Shown: piece by piece, positions 54,201 through 62,861 of the stretch
Layout of the letters: the number at the start of each line of letters is the position of its first letter
Position numbering within the stretch: position 1 is the first letter of the stretch
Origin: Vallitalea guaymasensis
Lineage (GTDB): Bacteria > Bacillota > Clostridia > Lachnospirales > Vallitaleaceae
Length of the DNA: 64,000 nucleotides
Assembly: GCF_018141425.1 (NCBI RefSeq)
Contig: NZ_CP058561.1
Coordinates: 4,216,001 to 4,280,000, forward strand
Direction: 5' to 3'
Made by a program: the position numbers and the translations under genes
Notes under the pieces: model-generated
The model's database searches: none
The model's input: only the letters and a program-made list of their open reading frames with translations
What the model was told of the DNA's origin: nothing

Positions 54201-55322
54201 ATGGATTGGAAAAAAAGTTTAATTACAACTGGAGAGGAATTAAAAGAATATATTCCTATGACTAGAGAAGAACAGATGCTATTTGAAGATATCACAAGAA
54301 AACACCCTTTTTGTACTACAAAGTATTATTTATCTTTGATTGATAGAGATGATTCTAATGATCCAATAAAAAAAATGCAGATACCTTCATTTGGCGAAAA
54401 AAGCGAAGAAGGAGTATTTGATACTAGTGGAGAATCAGAAAATACTAAAATGCAAGGATTGCAACATAAGTATAAGACAACAGCTTTATTGTTAGCCACT
54501 AATTCATGTGCTATGTACTGTAGACATTGTTTCAGAAAAAGGCTGGTTGGACTTAGTAATCAAGAAGTTTTAAGTAATTTTGAACACGCAGTAGAATACA
54601 TTAAACAGCATAAAGAAATAAACAATATTTTAATTACTGGTGGAGATGCATTTTTCTTGCCAACCAATATATTAAAAGTTTTTATGGAAACACTTTCGAA
54701 AGTTGAGCACATTGACTTTATAAGATTTGGTACACGTATTCCTGTAGTATTGCCTCATAGAATTATTCAAGATGAGGAACTTATAAATGCACTGGAGCAT
54801 TACTCGAAAATGAAACAAATATATGTAGTTACTCAATTCAACCATCCAAGAGAATTGACAGATAAAGCAGTTGAAGGAATTAATAGATTGAAGAAAGCTG
54901 GTATCATAATTAATAATCAGACAGTACTATTAAAAGGTGTTAATGATAACCCTACAGTACTAGCCAAATTAATGAATGATCTGGTAAAATACGGTGTTAA
55001 CCCATATTATCTATTCCAGTGTAGACCTGTAAAAGGTGTAAAACACAGCTTCCAAGTTCCTCTTGCAAAAGGAATCAAAATTGTTGAAGATGCTAAAAAG
55101 AAATTAAGTGGACATTCCAAGAGATTTAAATTCATTATGTCACATAAAACTGGTAAGATAGAAATCTTAGGTGAATTCAATAAGCAGATACTATTTAAAT
55201 ATCATCAATCCCCAATAGATTCAAGAATGGGAACAGTATTCAGTGTTAAAGTAGGAGAAAAGCAGGGCTGGTTGGATGATGATATTTGTCTAGATGAAGA
55301 AAATCTAAAGAAAATAGGTTAA
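54201..55322 (+). CDS. KamA-family radical SAM protein with altered substrate residues
   Basis: This is a 373-aa enzyme of the lysine 2,3-aminomutase family. The radical SAM cluster motif is Cys103, Cys107, Cys110 (CAMYCRHC), and the ITGGD motif follows. Lysine 2,3-aminomutases carry an acidic residue in QCD after the PYYLYQC strand and a C-terminal PGGGGK that binds PLP. Here the first reads QCRPVKG and the second SHKTGK. The lysine in TGK might still bind PLP, but substrate binding must differ. It is therefore neither a clear lysine aminomutase nor EpmB. It has an AAGGAGG site and is monocistronic. Confidence 0.85.
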   Translation: MDWKKSLITTGEELKEYIPMTREEQMLFEDITRKHPFCTTKYYLSLIDRDDSNDPIKKMQIPSFGEKSEEGVFDTSGESENTKMQGLQHKYKTTALLLATNSCAMYCRHCFRKRLVGLSNQEVLSNFEHAVEYIKQHKEINNILITGGDAFFLPTNILKVFMETLSKVEHIDFIRFGTRIPVVLPHRIIQDEELINALEHYSKMKQIYVVTQFNHPRELTDKAVEGINRLKKAGIIINNQTVLLKGVNDNPTVLAKLMNDLVKYGVNPYYLFQCRPVKGVKHSFQVPLAKGIKIVEDAKKKLSGHSKRFKFIMSHKTGKIEILGEFNKQILFKYHQSPIDSRMGTVFSVKVGEKQGWLDDDICLDEENLKKIG

Positions 55323-55397
55323 ATATGATTCGTTAGATTAGAAAAATATTAATTTGTTCCTTATGTATTGAAATAAACCTATAGTAATGATATATTT

Positions 55398-55433
55398 AAA
55401 AAAGATAATCTGTTATATTGGATTATCTTTTTC
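55398..55433 (+). terminator. Terminator of the KamA-family gene
   Basis: AAAAAGATAATC pairs with GATTATCTTTTT around a ten-base loop, followed by a T-run. Confidence 0.8.
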
Positions 55434-55498
55434 TTATGTAATAAAAAGATACAAATACGGTTTAGACGTTTTTCATATTAAAGAAGGGACATGTAATT

Positions 55499-56173
55499 AT
55501 GTTTAAAGTTTTTATAGTTGAAGATGATACAACAATTGCAAATATCATATCTGATAATCTTAAGAAATGGGGATACGAGACAGCTGTTGCAAAAGAGTTC
55601 TCCGATGTTTTTTCAGAATATGTTAGTTTCAAGCCTGACCTGGTTCTGTTAGATATTGTGTTACCGTTATATGACGGTTATTATTGGTGTTCAAAGATAA
55701 GACAGGAATCAAAAGTGCCTATTATTTTTATTTCGTCAAAGGATTCTAATATGGATGTATTGATGGCTATCAATATGGGTGCAGATGATTATGTTACGAA
55801 ACCTTTTTCCATGGAGATTCTTCTTGCTAAGATAAGTGCCCTTATTAGAAGAACATATTCTTATACCAATAAGGCAACTAATCTTATTGAACATAAAGGA
55901 GCAATACTTAATATTGATGATGGAACGTTAGTGTATAATGATGAGAAAATTGATTTGACCAAAAATGAATACAGGATATTATATGTGTTGATGAGTAATA
56001 AGGACAGTATTGTTTCAAGGGACAAGATTATGAGAAATCTATGGGAACATGAAAGTTTTGTAGATGATAATACTTTAACTGTCAATATTAATAGATTGAG
56101 AAAAAAATTGGATAACAAAGGTTTAGATAATTTTATTGCTACGAAAAAAGGACAGGGGTATATTATAGAATGA
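55499..56173 (+). CDS. BceR-like OmpR-family response regulator
   Basis: This 224-aa regulator has a receiver domain with Asp52 (LVLLDIVLPLYDG) and a C-terminal winged helix of the OmpR class (LTKNEYRILYVLMSNKDSIV, ending GQGYIIE). Receiver and linker details match BceR-like regulators, which respond to peptide antibiotics. Its stop overlaps the kinase start (ATGA). No bceAB genes are adjacent; the only pair in the window is 6 kb to the left and has a fitting binding site upstream. Confidence 0.9.
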   Translation: MFKVFIVEDDTTIANIISDNLKKWGYETAVAKEFSDVFSEYVSFKPDLVLLDIVLPLYDGYYWCSKIRQESKVPIIFISSKDSNMDVLMAINMGADDYVTKPFSMEILLAKISALIRRTYSYTNKATNLIEHKGAILNIDDGTLVYNDEKIDLTKNEYRILYVLMSNKDSIVSRDKIMRNLWEHESFVDDNTLTVNINRLRKKLDNKGLDNFIATKKGQGYIIE

Positions 56174-57195
56174 ATATATTAAAATATTTGAGAGATAGAA
56201 TTAGTCTTTTATTATTTTATGGGGTAAATCTATTTGTTATTAATCTTGTATTGATCTTGGATGAAAGCAATGCTGTAAATATTAATAATATTATATATAT
56301 GGACATTTTATCATTATTCATAATTGGAGTTTACATGGCTAGAGAATATAGAAAATATAATATGCTATATAAAGATATAGAGTATAAAATCAATCATCAT
56401 CATTTTGAAGAGTTTGAGATAAGTGGTAGTACGCATTATATTAAGAGGATTTATTTCAAGTTGTTTAATGAGTTTTTTAGGACGGTTAATACTTCTAAGG
56501 AAATGCTGGATAAGGATAATGATGAGTATTATGATTTTATAACTTCTTGGGTTCATGCGGTTAAAATACCTATTGCTGCTAGTAGATTACTTATTGAGAG
56601 TCATGAAGAGAATACGAAAGATACTTTGGTCAGTATTGAGAATGAGATAGATAAGATTGAGAGATATGTTGAACAGACTTTGTATTATTCTAGAAGTATG
56701 AGTTTTTCTAAGGATTATCTGATTAGGGAATATAATCTTAATAAGCTGGTAAAACAGTCCATCAAGAAGTTTGCTAAGACATTTATTGGTAAGAAGATTG
56801 CTTTGACGGTGGATATTGATGATAATATCTGTGTTTATACGGATAAAAAATGGTTTGGATTCATATTGGAGCAATTGCTTTCTAATGCGTTGAAGTATAC
56901 TGATAAGAGTGATGGTAGGATTGATATTAGTACTTATGAAGATGATAGGGAATATAGATTGCTTATTAGGGATAATGGAGTAGGTATTAAGATTGAAGAT
57001 CTTAGGAGGGTTTTTGAGAGAGGTTTTACTGGATTTAATGGTAGGTATTTTGAGAAGTCTACAGGGATGGGGTTGTATTTGTCTAGGAAATTAGCTAGGA
57101 AGTTGGGCCATAAGATTACTATTGAGTCTAAGTCTAATGTTTATACTTTGGTTAGGATTCATGTTAGTAAGGTGGGGGAATATTTTTTGAGGTAG
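56170..57195 (+). CDS. BceS-like intramembrane-sensing histidine kinase
   Basis: This 341-aa kinase has two closely spaced N-terminal membrane helices (about residues 12-32 and 38-58) and almost no extracellular loop. This is typical of kinases that sense through a partner BceAB transporter and not directly. The phosphoacceptor is His129 in SWVHAVKIPI, and the ATP-binding N-box is EQLLSNALKYTD with DNGVGIKIEDL. It overlaps the regulator gene by four bases. A structured element follows directly after the stop. Confidence 0.92.
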   Translation: MNILKYLRDRISLLLFYGVNLFVINLVLILDESNAVNINNIIYMDILSLFIIGVYMAREYRKYNMLYKDIEYKINHHHFEEFEISGSTHYIKRIYFKLFNEFFRTVNTSKEMLDKDNDEYYDFITSWVHAVKIPIAASRLLIESHEENTKDTLVSIENEIDKIERYVEQTLYYSRSMSFSKDYLIREYNLNKLVKQSIKKFAKTFIGKKIALTVDIDDNICVYTDKKWFGFILEQLLSNALKYTDKSDGRIDISTYEDDREYRLLIRDNGVGIKIEDLRRVFERGFTGFNGRYFEKSTGMGLYLSRKLARKLGHKITIESKSNVYTLVRIHVSKVGEYFLR

Positions 57196-57253
57196 CGGAT
57201 TATATTAAAAATTAGTTAGTTAGTGAAAGTTGGTGGAATGATTTGGCTGGGGC

Positions 57254-57329
57254 AAGGTGTATATAGGTGGTTTAACTTGCCTTACTCTGGGAAGCGATCG
57301 GTCTGCGTTAAACCACCTATATACACCTT
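57254..57329. repeat. Structured palindromic intergenic element C
   Basis: A perfect 23-bp inverted repeat (57254-57276 with 57307-57329) encloses a 30-base GC-rich centre. Outside the arms a weaker complementarity continues (TTGGCTGG / GGTTAGTCAA). The arms contain TAAACCACCTATA, which also occurs beside element A, and TAGCGGAT at 57193 is also shared with A. There is no T-run, so it is not an ordinary terminator. It encodes no protein. Confidence 0.6.
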
Positions 57330-57456
57330 TGGTTAGTCAACTAGGAAGGATGAAAAATATATTAAGAGCTGATTTTCTTTTCGGATAGGACTACTTTGAC
57401 GGAGCCATCCATGTATTTTTTTATAGTGGTGTATCTTGTTTTTTTGTAGAAAGCCC

Positions 57457-57484
57457 TTGACACATATTAGGAATATGATAAAAT
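57457..57484 (+). promoter_or_regulatory. Promoter of the pheST T-box leader
   Basis: TTGACA, 16 bases, TAAAAT. Transcription should start near 57491. Confidence 0.7.
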
Positions 57485-57499
57485 AGGAAGTAAATTATT

Positions 57500-57788
57500 A
57501 ATATGAATATTAAATAAAGGCTATGATAGTGTATAAGTAGGTAGGTATTTTACTTTTAGAGAGAAAGTGTCGTTGGCTGAAAGCACTTTTAAGTTCTGAT
57601 ATCTGGTGAATTTCCCACTTGAGCTGTATTTCTGAACATGGATGATCTTTGATAGGATATAAGTAGGAGATAACGTTGAGCGCGTTACGTTAGTTGAGTG
57701 TCTAATTAGGCTTAGTGTAGTTTGCCTATTGAAATTAGGGTGGTACCACCGAAGTTTGCTCGGTCCCTTGGAGGGATGGAGTTTTTTT
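57500..57788 (+). promoter_or_regulatory. T-box leader controlling pheST, phenylalanine-specific
   Basis: On the return strand of stem I the specifier loop reads GAAT-TTC-C, giving TTC (57612-57614), a phenylalanine codon, followed by the usual TTGAGC a few bases on. The T-box sequence is AGGGTGGTACCACCG (57737-57751), with TGGT matching tRNA-Phe discriminator A. Its core GGTGGTACCACC is a perfect palindrome, unlike the usual ACCGCG form. The terminator pairs CTCGGTCCCT with AGGGATGGAG followed by seven T (57759-57788). Confidence 0.92.
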
Positions 57789-57843
57789 ATTGCGCATTAT
57801 AGTTTTACCTATTTTAATAAAAGGTTTGAAAGGAGTATATAGC

Positions 57844-58863
57844 ATGAAAGAAAAGTTACAGGCTATAAAAGAAGAAGCTTTAAAAAGTATTAATGAAGCA
57901 GTAGACTTGAAAGTCCTTAATGACATTAGAGTTAACATCTTAGGTAAAAAAGGAGAGTTAACAAGTGTTTTAAGAGGTATGAAAGATTTGACTAAGGAAG
58001 AAAGACCGGTTATTGGACAGTTGGCTAATGAGGTCAGGAATCTAATAGAGGAAAAATTAGAGGATGCTAAAGGTAGTTTAGCTAAGAAACAAAGAGAGAA
58101 ACAATTAAAAGAAGAAGTTATTGATGTTACCATGCCAGCTAAGAAGGTTGTTATGGGTCATAGACATCCAATGAATATTGTTCTTGATGATATAAAAGAC
58201 ATTTTCATGGGAATGGGTTATGAGATTGCTGAAGGTCCTGAGGTTGAAAAGGATTATTATAATTTTGAAGCTCTTAACATTCCTGAAAATCATCCAGCAA
58301 AAGATGAGCAGGATACTTTTTATATAAATAAAGAAGTTGTTCTTAGAACACAGACTTCTCCAGTGCAGATTAGAGTTATGGAAAATAATAAACCACCAAT
58401 TCGTATAATGGCTCCTGGTAGAGTTTATCGTTCAGATGAAGTTGATGCATCTCACTCACCAGTTTTCAATCAAATTGAAGGATTGGTAATTGATAAGAAC
58501 ATTACTATGGCAGATTTAAAAGGTGCTTTAGAAGTTTTTGTAAAAGAACTTTATGGAGAAAAGGTTAGAGTAAAATTCAGACCTCATCATTTCCCATTCA
58601 CAGAGCCTAGTGCAGAGGTTGATGTATCTTGTGTAATGTGTGGAGGAGAAGGTTGTCGTGTATGTAAAGGTTCAGGTTGGATAGAAATACTTGGTTGTGG
58701 TATGGTTCATCCAAAAGTGCTTGAAATGGTTGGAATCGATCCAAAAGAATATAGTGGATTTGCTTTTGGTATGGGACTTGAACGTATTACCATGTTGAGA
58801 TATGGTATCAAAGATATTCGATTGTTCTATGAAAATGATGTGAGATTTTTATCACAGTTCTAA
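57844..58863 (+). CDS. pheS: Phenylalanyl-tRNA synthetase alpha subunit
   Basis: This 339-aa class II synthetase subunit charges tRNA-Phe as part of an alpha2-beta2 enzyme. An N-terminal coiled coil (about residues 1-85) is followed by class II motif 1 ([19 protein letters not shown]), motif 2 ([20 protein letters not shown], in part) and motif 3 ([18 protein letters not shown]). An unusual cysteine-rich insert [17 protein letters not shown] is normal for bacterial PheS. The start at 57844 follows GAAAGGAG; upstream codons are in the leader. It is controlled by the phenylalanine T-box. Confidence 0.96.
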   Translation: MKEKLQAIKEEALKSINEAVDLKVLNDIRVNILGKKGELTSVLRGMKDLTKEERPVIGQLANEVRNLIEEKLEDAKGSLAKKQREKQLKEEVIDVTMPAKKVVMGHRHPMNIVLDDIKDIFMGMGYEIAEGPEVEKDYYNFEALNIPENHPAKDEQDTFYINKEVVLRTQTSPVQIRVMENNKPPIRIMAPGRVYRSDEVDASHSPVFNQIEGLVIDKNITMADLKGALEVFVKELYGEKVRVKFRPHHFPFTEPSAEVDVSCVMCGGEGCRVCKGSGWIEILGCGMVHPKVLEMVGIDPKEYSGFAFGMGLERITMLRYGIKDIRLFYENDVRFLSQF

Positions 58864-58991
58864 TTAAGGCTGTAATGAATCTTAGTAATGATAGATATTA
58901 ACTTATAAAATTAAGTGAAAAATGACTCAGAGTTTAATTAAAATAGATGTGACGGTGATATCCGTTTAGAATTTATAAGGAAGGTGTAAAA

Positions 58992-61385
58992 ATGAACGTA
59001 CCTATGCAGTGGTTGAATGACTACGTAGAAATTGATTGTGATATAGATACTTTTATGGACGGCATGACTATGTCAGGTTCTAAGGTAGAAGGTTATGAAG
59101 AATTAGGAAAAGAAATTAGTAAGGTAGTAGTTGGGAAAATATTAAAGATTGAAAAACATCCAGATGCTGATAAGCTAGTTGTAACACAAGTTAATGTAGG
59201 TGAAGAAGAGCCTATACAGATTGTTACTGGAGCTAATAATATCAGTGAAGGAGATTATGTGCCAATAGCTCTTGTTGGTTCTACATTACCAGATGATATT
59301 AAGATCAAAAAAGGGAAACTAAGAGGAATCCCATCTAATGGAATGATGTGTTCTGTTGAAGAACTTGGTTTGATGAGAGAAGATTTCCCAGAAGCACCAG
59401 AACATGGTATCTATATATTTGATAAAGAATATGAATTAGGAATGGATGTTAAGAGTATATTTGGATTGGATGATATTGTAGTAGAGTATGAAATTACATC
59501 TAACCGTCCTGACTGTTTCAGTATTGTAGGTATTGGCCGTGAAGCAGCAGCGACTTTCGGTAAAGATTTCAAGTATCCTGAGATTAAAGTTGATGAAGTT
59601 GAAGGTAATGCCAATGATTATATAAAAATAGAGATAGAAGATGAAGACCTATGTGCTAGATTTGCAGGTAGAGTAGTTAAGAATCTTAAGATAGAGCCAT
59701 CACCATGGTGGTTAAAAAAGAGATTATTATCATGTGGTGTTAGACCAATAAACAATATCGTTGATATAACTAATTTTGTTATGATGGAATTTGGTCAGCC
59801 TATGCATGCATACGATTTAGATAAACTAGAAGGAAAGAAAGTTATTGCAAGAAGAGCTAAAGACAATGAGAAGATAATTACGTTAGATGGTGAAGAAAGA
59901 GAATTGGATTCATCAATGCTTGTAATAGCTGATGAAAACAAACCAGTGTCATTAGCTGGTATCATGGGTGGAGAAGATACTAAAGTAACAGAAGAAACTA
60001 AGACATTACTTTTTGAAGCTGCTAACTTTGAAGGAACTAATGTGCGTTTTACTTCTAAAAAAGTAGGACTTCGTTCTGATTCATCTGCTAAGTTTGAAAA
60101 ATACTTAGACCCTAATAACATTGATGAAGCTATTAACAGAGCTTGTCAGTTAATTAATATGTTAGGTGCTGGTGAAGTAGTTTCTGGAATGGTTGATGTA
60201 TATAAAGCTAAAAGAGTAGAAAAAGAAGTAGCTTTTACAGCAGAAGGTATTAATAAGTTATTGGGAACTGATTTATCTGAATATGCAATGATTAAGATCT
60301 TTGAAAAAGTTGATTTGAAGGTAGATAAGAATAAAGGTGTTGTTATAGTACCTACATTCAGACCAGATGTTGAAAGAGAAGCTGACTTGGCTGAAGAAGT
60401 TGCACGTTTCTATGGATATGATAATATTCCTGTAACACTAGCAACAGGAACTCCAACAGTTGGTAAGAAAAGTTATAAACAAAAAATAGAAGATATAACT
60501 AGAGTTGTAATGGAGAACTGTGGTATAAGTGAAGCTATGACTTATTCATTTGAAAGTCCAAAAGTGTTCGATAAGATTAGACTTGACGTGGATGATTCAT
60601 TAAGAAAAACTGTAACTATATCGAATCCTCTTGGAGAAGATTTTAGTGTTATGCGTACAACAACTGTAAATGGAATGCTTACTGCATTATCTACCAATTA
60701 TAATAGAAGAAATGAAAGCGCAAGCTTATACGAGTTATCTTATATCTATCTTCCAAAAGATGAAGAAATAAAAGAACTTCCAGATGAAAGAATGCAGTTA
60801 ACTATTGGAATGTATGGAGATATTGATTTCTACAACGTTAAAGGTGTAGTAGAAACATTACTTAATAGATTAGGAATCTACGAAGGTTATGAATACGACC
60901 CTAATGTATCCATTAATTACCTTCATCCAGGAAGACAGGCAAAAATAACAATCAATAAAAAAGAATTAGGAATCATTGGAGAAGTACATCCAGAGGTTGC
61001 TGACAATTATAATATTGATACAAGAGCATATTTAGCAGTTATTGATATGCCAGTATTAGTTAAAAAATCTAATCTAGAACGTGAATACGAACCTTTAGCC
61101 AAATATCCAGCTGTAAACAGAGACTTAGGTCTATTAGCTAAGAACGAAGTCTTAGTAGGTCAGATAGAAGCTATAATAAAACAACGTGGCGGCAAAATAT
61201 TAAAAGACATCAAGTTATTTGACGTATACACAGGTTCCCAAATAGAAGAAGGATATAAATCCCTAGCATTCGCTCTTACTTTCAGAGCTAATGATCATAC
61301 CTTAAAAGAAAAAGAAATAAGCAAGACAATGAGTAAAATACTTAATGGTCTTGAAAATACACTAGATGTTAAGCTAAGACAGTAA
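58992..61385 (+). CDS. pheT: Phenylalanyl-tRNA synthetase beta subunit
   Basis: This 797-aa subunit provides tRNA binding and editing. It begins with an OB-fold tRNA-binding domain (about residues 40-155, KHPDADKLVVTQVNVG), then the B3/B4 editing core (NRPDCFSIVGIGREAA, PINNIVDITNFVMMEFGQPMH, quoted in part), B5, a catalytic-like fold and a C-terminal anticodon-binding FDX-ACB domain (KYPAVNRDLGLLAKNE). It is full length, follows AAGGAAGGTG, and lies 128 bases after pheS with no promoter or terminator seen between. Confidence 0.96.
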   Translation: MNVPMQWLNDYVEIDCDIDTFMDGMTMSGSKVEGYEELGKEISKVVVGKILKIEKHPDADKLVVTQVNVGEEEPIQIVTGANNISEGDYVPIALVGSTLPDDIKIKKGKLRGIPSNGMMCSVEELGLMREDFPEAPEHGIYIFDKEYELGMDVKSIFGLDDIVVEYEITSNRPDCFSIVGIGREAAATFGKDFKYPEIKVDEVEGNANDYIKIEIEDEDLCARFAGRVVKNLKIEPSPWWLKKRLLSCGVRPINNIVDITNFVMMEFGQPMHAYDLDKLEGKKVIARRAKDNEKIITLDGEERELDSSMLVIADENKPVSLAGIMGGEDTKVTEETKTLLFEAANFEGTNVRFTSKKVGLRSDSSAKFEKYLDPNNIDEAINRACQLINMLGAGEVVSGMVDVYKAKRVEKEVAFTAEGINKLLGTDLSEYAMIKIFEKVDLKVDKNKGVVIVPTFRPDVEREADLAEEVARFYGYDNIPVTLATGTPTVGKKSYKQKIEDITRVVMENCGISEAMTYSFESPKVFDKIRLDVDDSLRKTVTISNPLGEDFSVMRTTTVNGMLTALSTNYNRRNESASLYELSYIYLPKDEEIKELPDERMQLTIGMYGDIDFYNVKGVVETLLNRLGIYEGYEYDPNVSINYLHPGRQAKITINKKELGIIGEVHPEVADNYNIDTRAYLAVIDMPVLVKKSNLEREYEPLAKYPAVNRDLGLLAKNEVLVGQIEAIIKQRGGKILKDIKLFDVYTGSQIEEGYKSLAFALTFRANDHTLKEKEISKTMSKILNGLENTLDVKLRQ

Positions 61386-61398
61386 TTCATTAAATGTA

Positions 61399-61439
61399 AA
61401 GTTGTCTTTCACATTTTAAAATGTGAGAGACAGCTTTTT
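61399..61439 (+). terminator. Terminator of pheST
   Basis: A long stem (AGTTGTCTTTCACATTTT with AAAATGTGAGAGACAGCT) ends in TTTTT. Confidence 0.9.
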
Positions 61440-61572
61440 CTATGTTATTTTAACTTTTACTTAGATACCAAAACTATACTCTATCTACGACTGTTCGCTA
61501 TTCAACCCCCCTATTTGTACAATATGCCTAGAATACTTATAAATTTATTTGTATATATATTTAATTTTACTC

Positions 61573-61601
61573 TTGTAATATTACGTAGAATCATGTATAA
61601 T
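61573..61601 (+). promoter_or_regulatory. Promoter of the amino-acid binding-protein gene
   Basis: TTGTAA, 17 bases, TATAAT, with a leader of about 75 bases before the start codon. Confidence 0.7.
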
Positions 61602-61682
61602 TATGCTAAGTTTTTAATAAATATACATTGTTGCGTGTATATAATGAATATTAAAAAAATTAAACGAAAGGGTGGACATAAA

Positions 61683-62534
61683 ATGAAAAAGAAAATTATA
61701 AGCATTAGTTTATTATTAATATTAGCATTATCAATGACATTATTTGCAGGATGTGGTAAGAAAAATACAAAAACTACATCAGATGATACATATAATAATG
61801 TAGATGCTGACAAAGGTGATAAAGAAGAGGGTAATACAGAGGATAAAGACGCAAGTAAAGATGATGATAAAAAAGTTATTGTTATGGGTACGAATGCAGA
61901 ATTCCCTCCATTTGAATATATTGAAGCAAACGAAGTTGTTGGTTTTGATGTAGACATATCCAAGAAGATTGCTGAAAAATTAGGATTAGAACTTGTAGTT
62001 GAAAATATGCAATTTGCTTCATTAACAGCAGCATTGCAAACAGGAAAAGTTGATTTTGTTGCAGCTGGTATGACAAATACACCAGAAAGAGCTGAAGAAG
62101 TTAATTTCTCAGAAGATTATTTTACTGCTTCACAAGTAATAATCGTTAAAAAAGATAGTGACACAGTTAAATCAAAAGAAGATTTAGTGGGTAAAAAGAT
62201 AGGTGTTCAATTAGGAACAACTGGTGAAATTGAATCTAAAGAAATCGAAGGTGCAACTGTTGAATCTTATGACGCAGGTTATTCAGCTGTTATGAGTCTA
62301 GTTAATGGTAAATTAGATGCAGTAGTTATTGACCAAAAACCTGCTGAAAAATTTGTTGAGCAAAATGATAAGATCATGATTCTTGATGAAGAATTAACTA
62401 AAGAGAATTATGCAATTGCTGTAAATAAAGAAAACGAAGAATTATTGAAAACAATTAATGAAGTAATCAAAGAGATACAGGAAAATGGCGAATATGACGC
62501 CTTATATGAAAAATACTTCGGTGAAAAAGAGTAA
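61683..62534 (+). CDS. Polar amino-acid-binding lipoprotein of ABC importer
   Basis: This 283-aa extracellular lipoprotein has a signal ending LFAGC, a Lys/Asp-rich linker and a family 3 binding fold (VMGTNAEFPPFEYIEANEVV in part, GFDVDISKKIAEKLG, DFVAAGMTNTPERAEEVNFS). These motifs are of the polar amino-acid class (glutamine, cystine, histidine, arginine). The start at 61683 follows AAAGGGTGG; earlier in-frame codons lie upstream of that site. A 330-base region with two inverted-repeat elements separates it from the permease gene. Substrate is not identifiable from the sequence. Confidence 0.92.
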   Translation: MKKKIISISLLLILALSMTLFAGCGKKNTKTTSDDTYNNVDADKGDKEEGNTEDKDASKDDDKKVIVMGTNAEFPPFEYIEANEVVGFDVDISKKIAEKLGLELVVENMQFASLTAALQTGKVDFVAAGMTNTPERAEEVNFSEDYFTASQVIIVKKDSDTVKSKEDLVGKKIGVQLGTTGEIESKEIEGATVESYDAGYSAVMSLVNGKLDAVVIDQKPAEKFVEQNDKIMILDEELTKENYAIAVNKENEELLKTINEVIKEIQENGEYDALYEKYFGEKE

Positions 62535-62591
62535 AAAATTATTATGCAAGTTAGATAAAGAGAGCTAGCCTTTCTTTATTATAACAATTAT

Positions 62592-62722
62592 ATCCTTTCA
62601 ACCTTACTTTCAAATATATTTGAGAGTATGAGTTTAGTAGTTATTACTACTTACCCAAATAGGAAAGTGGACTTCCCATCTGCTTTCCTAACTCCTTGTA
62701 TATGGGTTGAAAATGATAGGAT
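62592..62722 (+). repeat. Structured intergenic element D, possibly a complex terminator
   Basis: Outer arms TTCAACC (62597-62603) and GGTTGAA (62705-62711), extended by ATCCT/AGGAT, enclose three inner hairpins: ACTTTCAAAT/ATTTGAGAGT (about 62606-62627), AGTAGT-TATT-ACTACT (62637-62652), and AGGAAAG/CTTTCCT (62661-62689). The 3' arm is followed by TTTTT, so it may end the binding-protein transcript. It could also be a multibranched RNA of a kind I do not recognise. Confidence 0.5.
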
Positions 62723-62748
62723 GTTTTTCTTGATTTGATAAGAATAAG

Positions 62749-62835
62749 TTAAGGGATTGCAAAATTATAACTAAATATGCAAAGAATTTTATGAATATAC
62801 ATTGGTATGGATAGTTTGATTTTGCAATTTCTTAA
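62749..62835. repeat. Inverted-repeat element E before the amino-acid permease gene
   Basis: ATTGCAAAAT (62756-62765) and ATTTTGCAAT (62819-62828) are perfect partners, with weaker pairing outside (TTAAG/CTTAA) and inside (CTA/TAG). It lies immediately before the ribosome site of the permease gene and may affect its expression. Confidence 0.45.
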
Positions 62836-62861
62836 GAAAAAATAGGAATGTAGGTGATCAG

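Noticed and set aside
62542-62861. T-box or lysine/glycine-type riboswitch before the amino-acid permease
   Set aside because: No TGGN T-box core or known riboswitch motif was seen in the stretch; only inverted repeats are supported.
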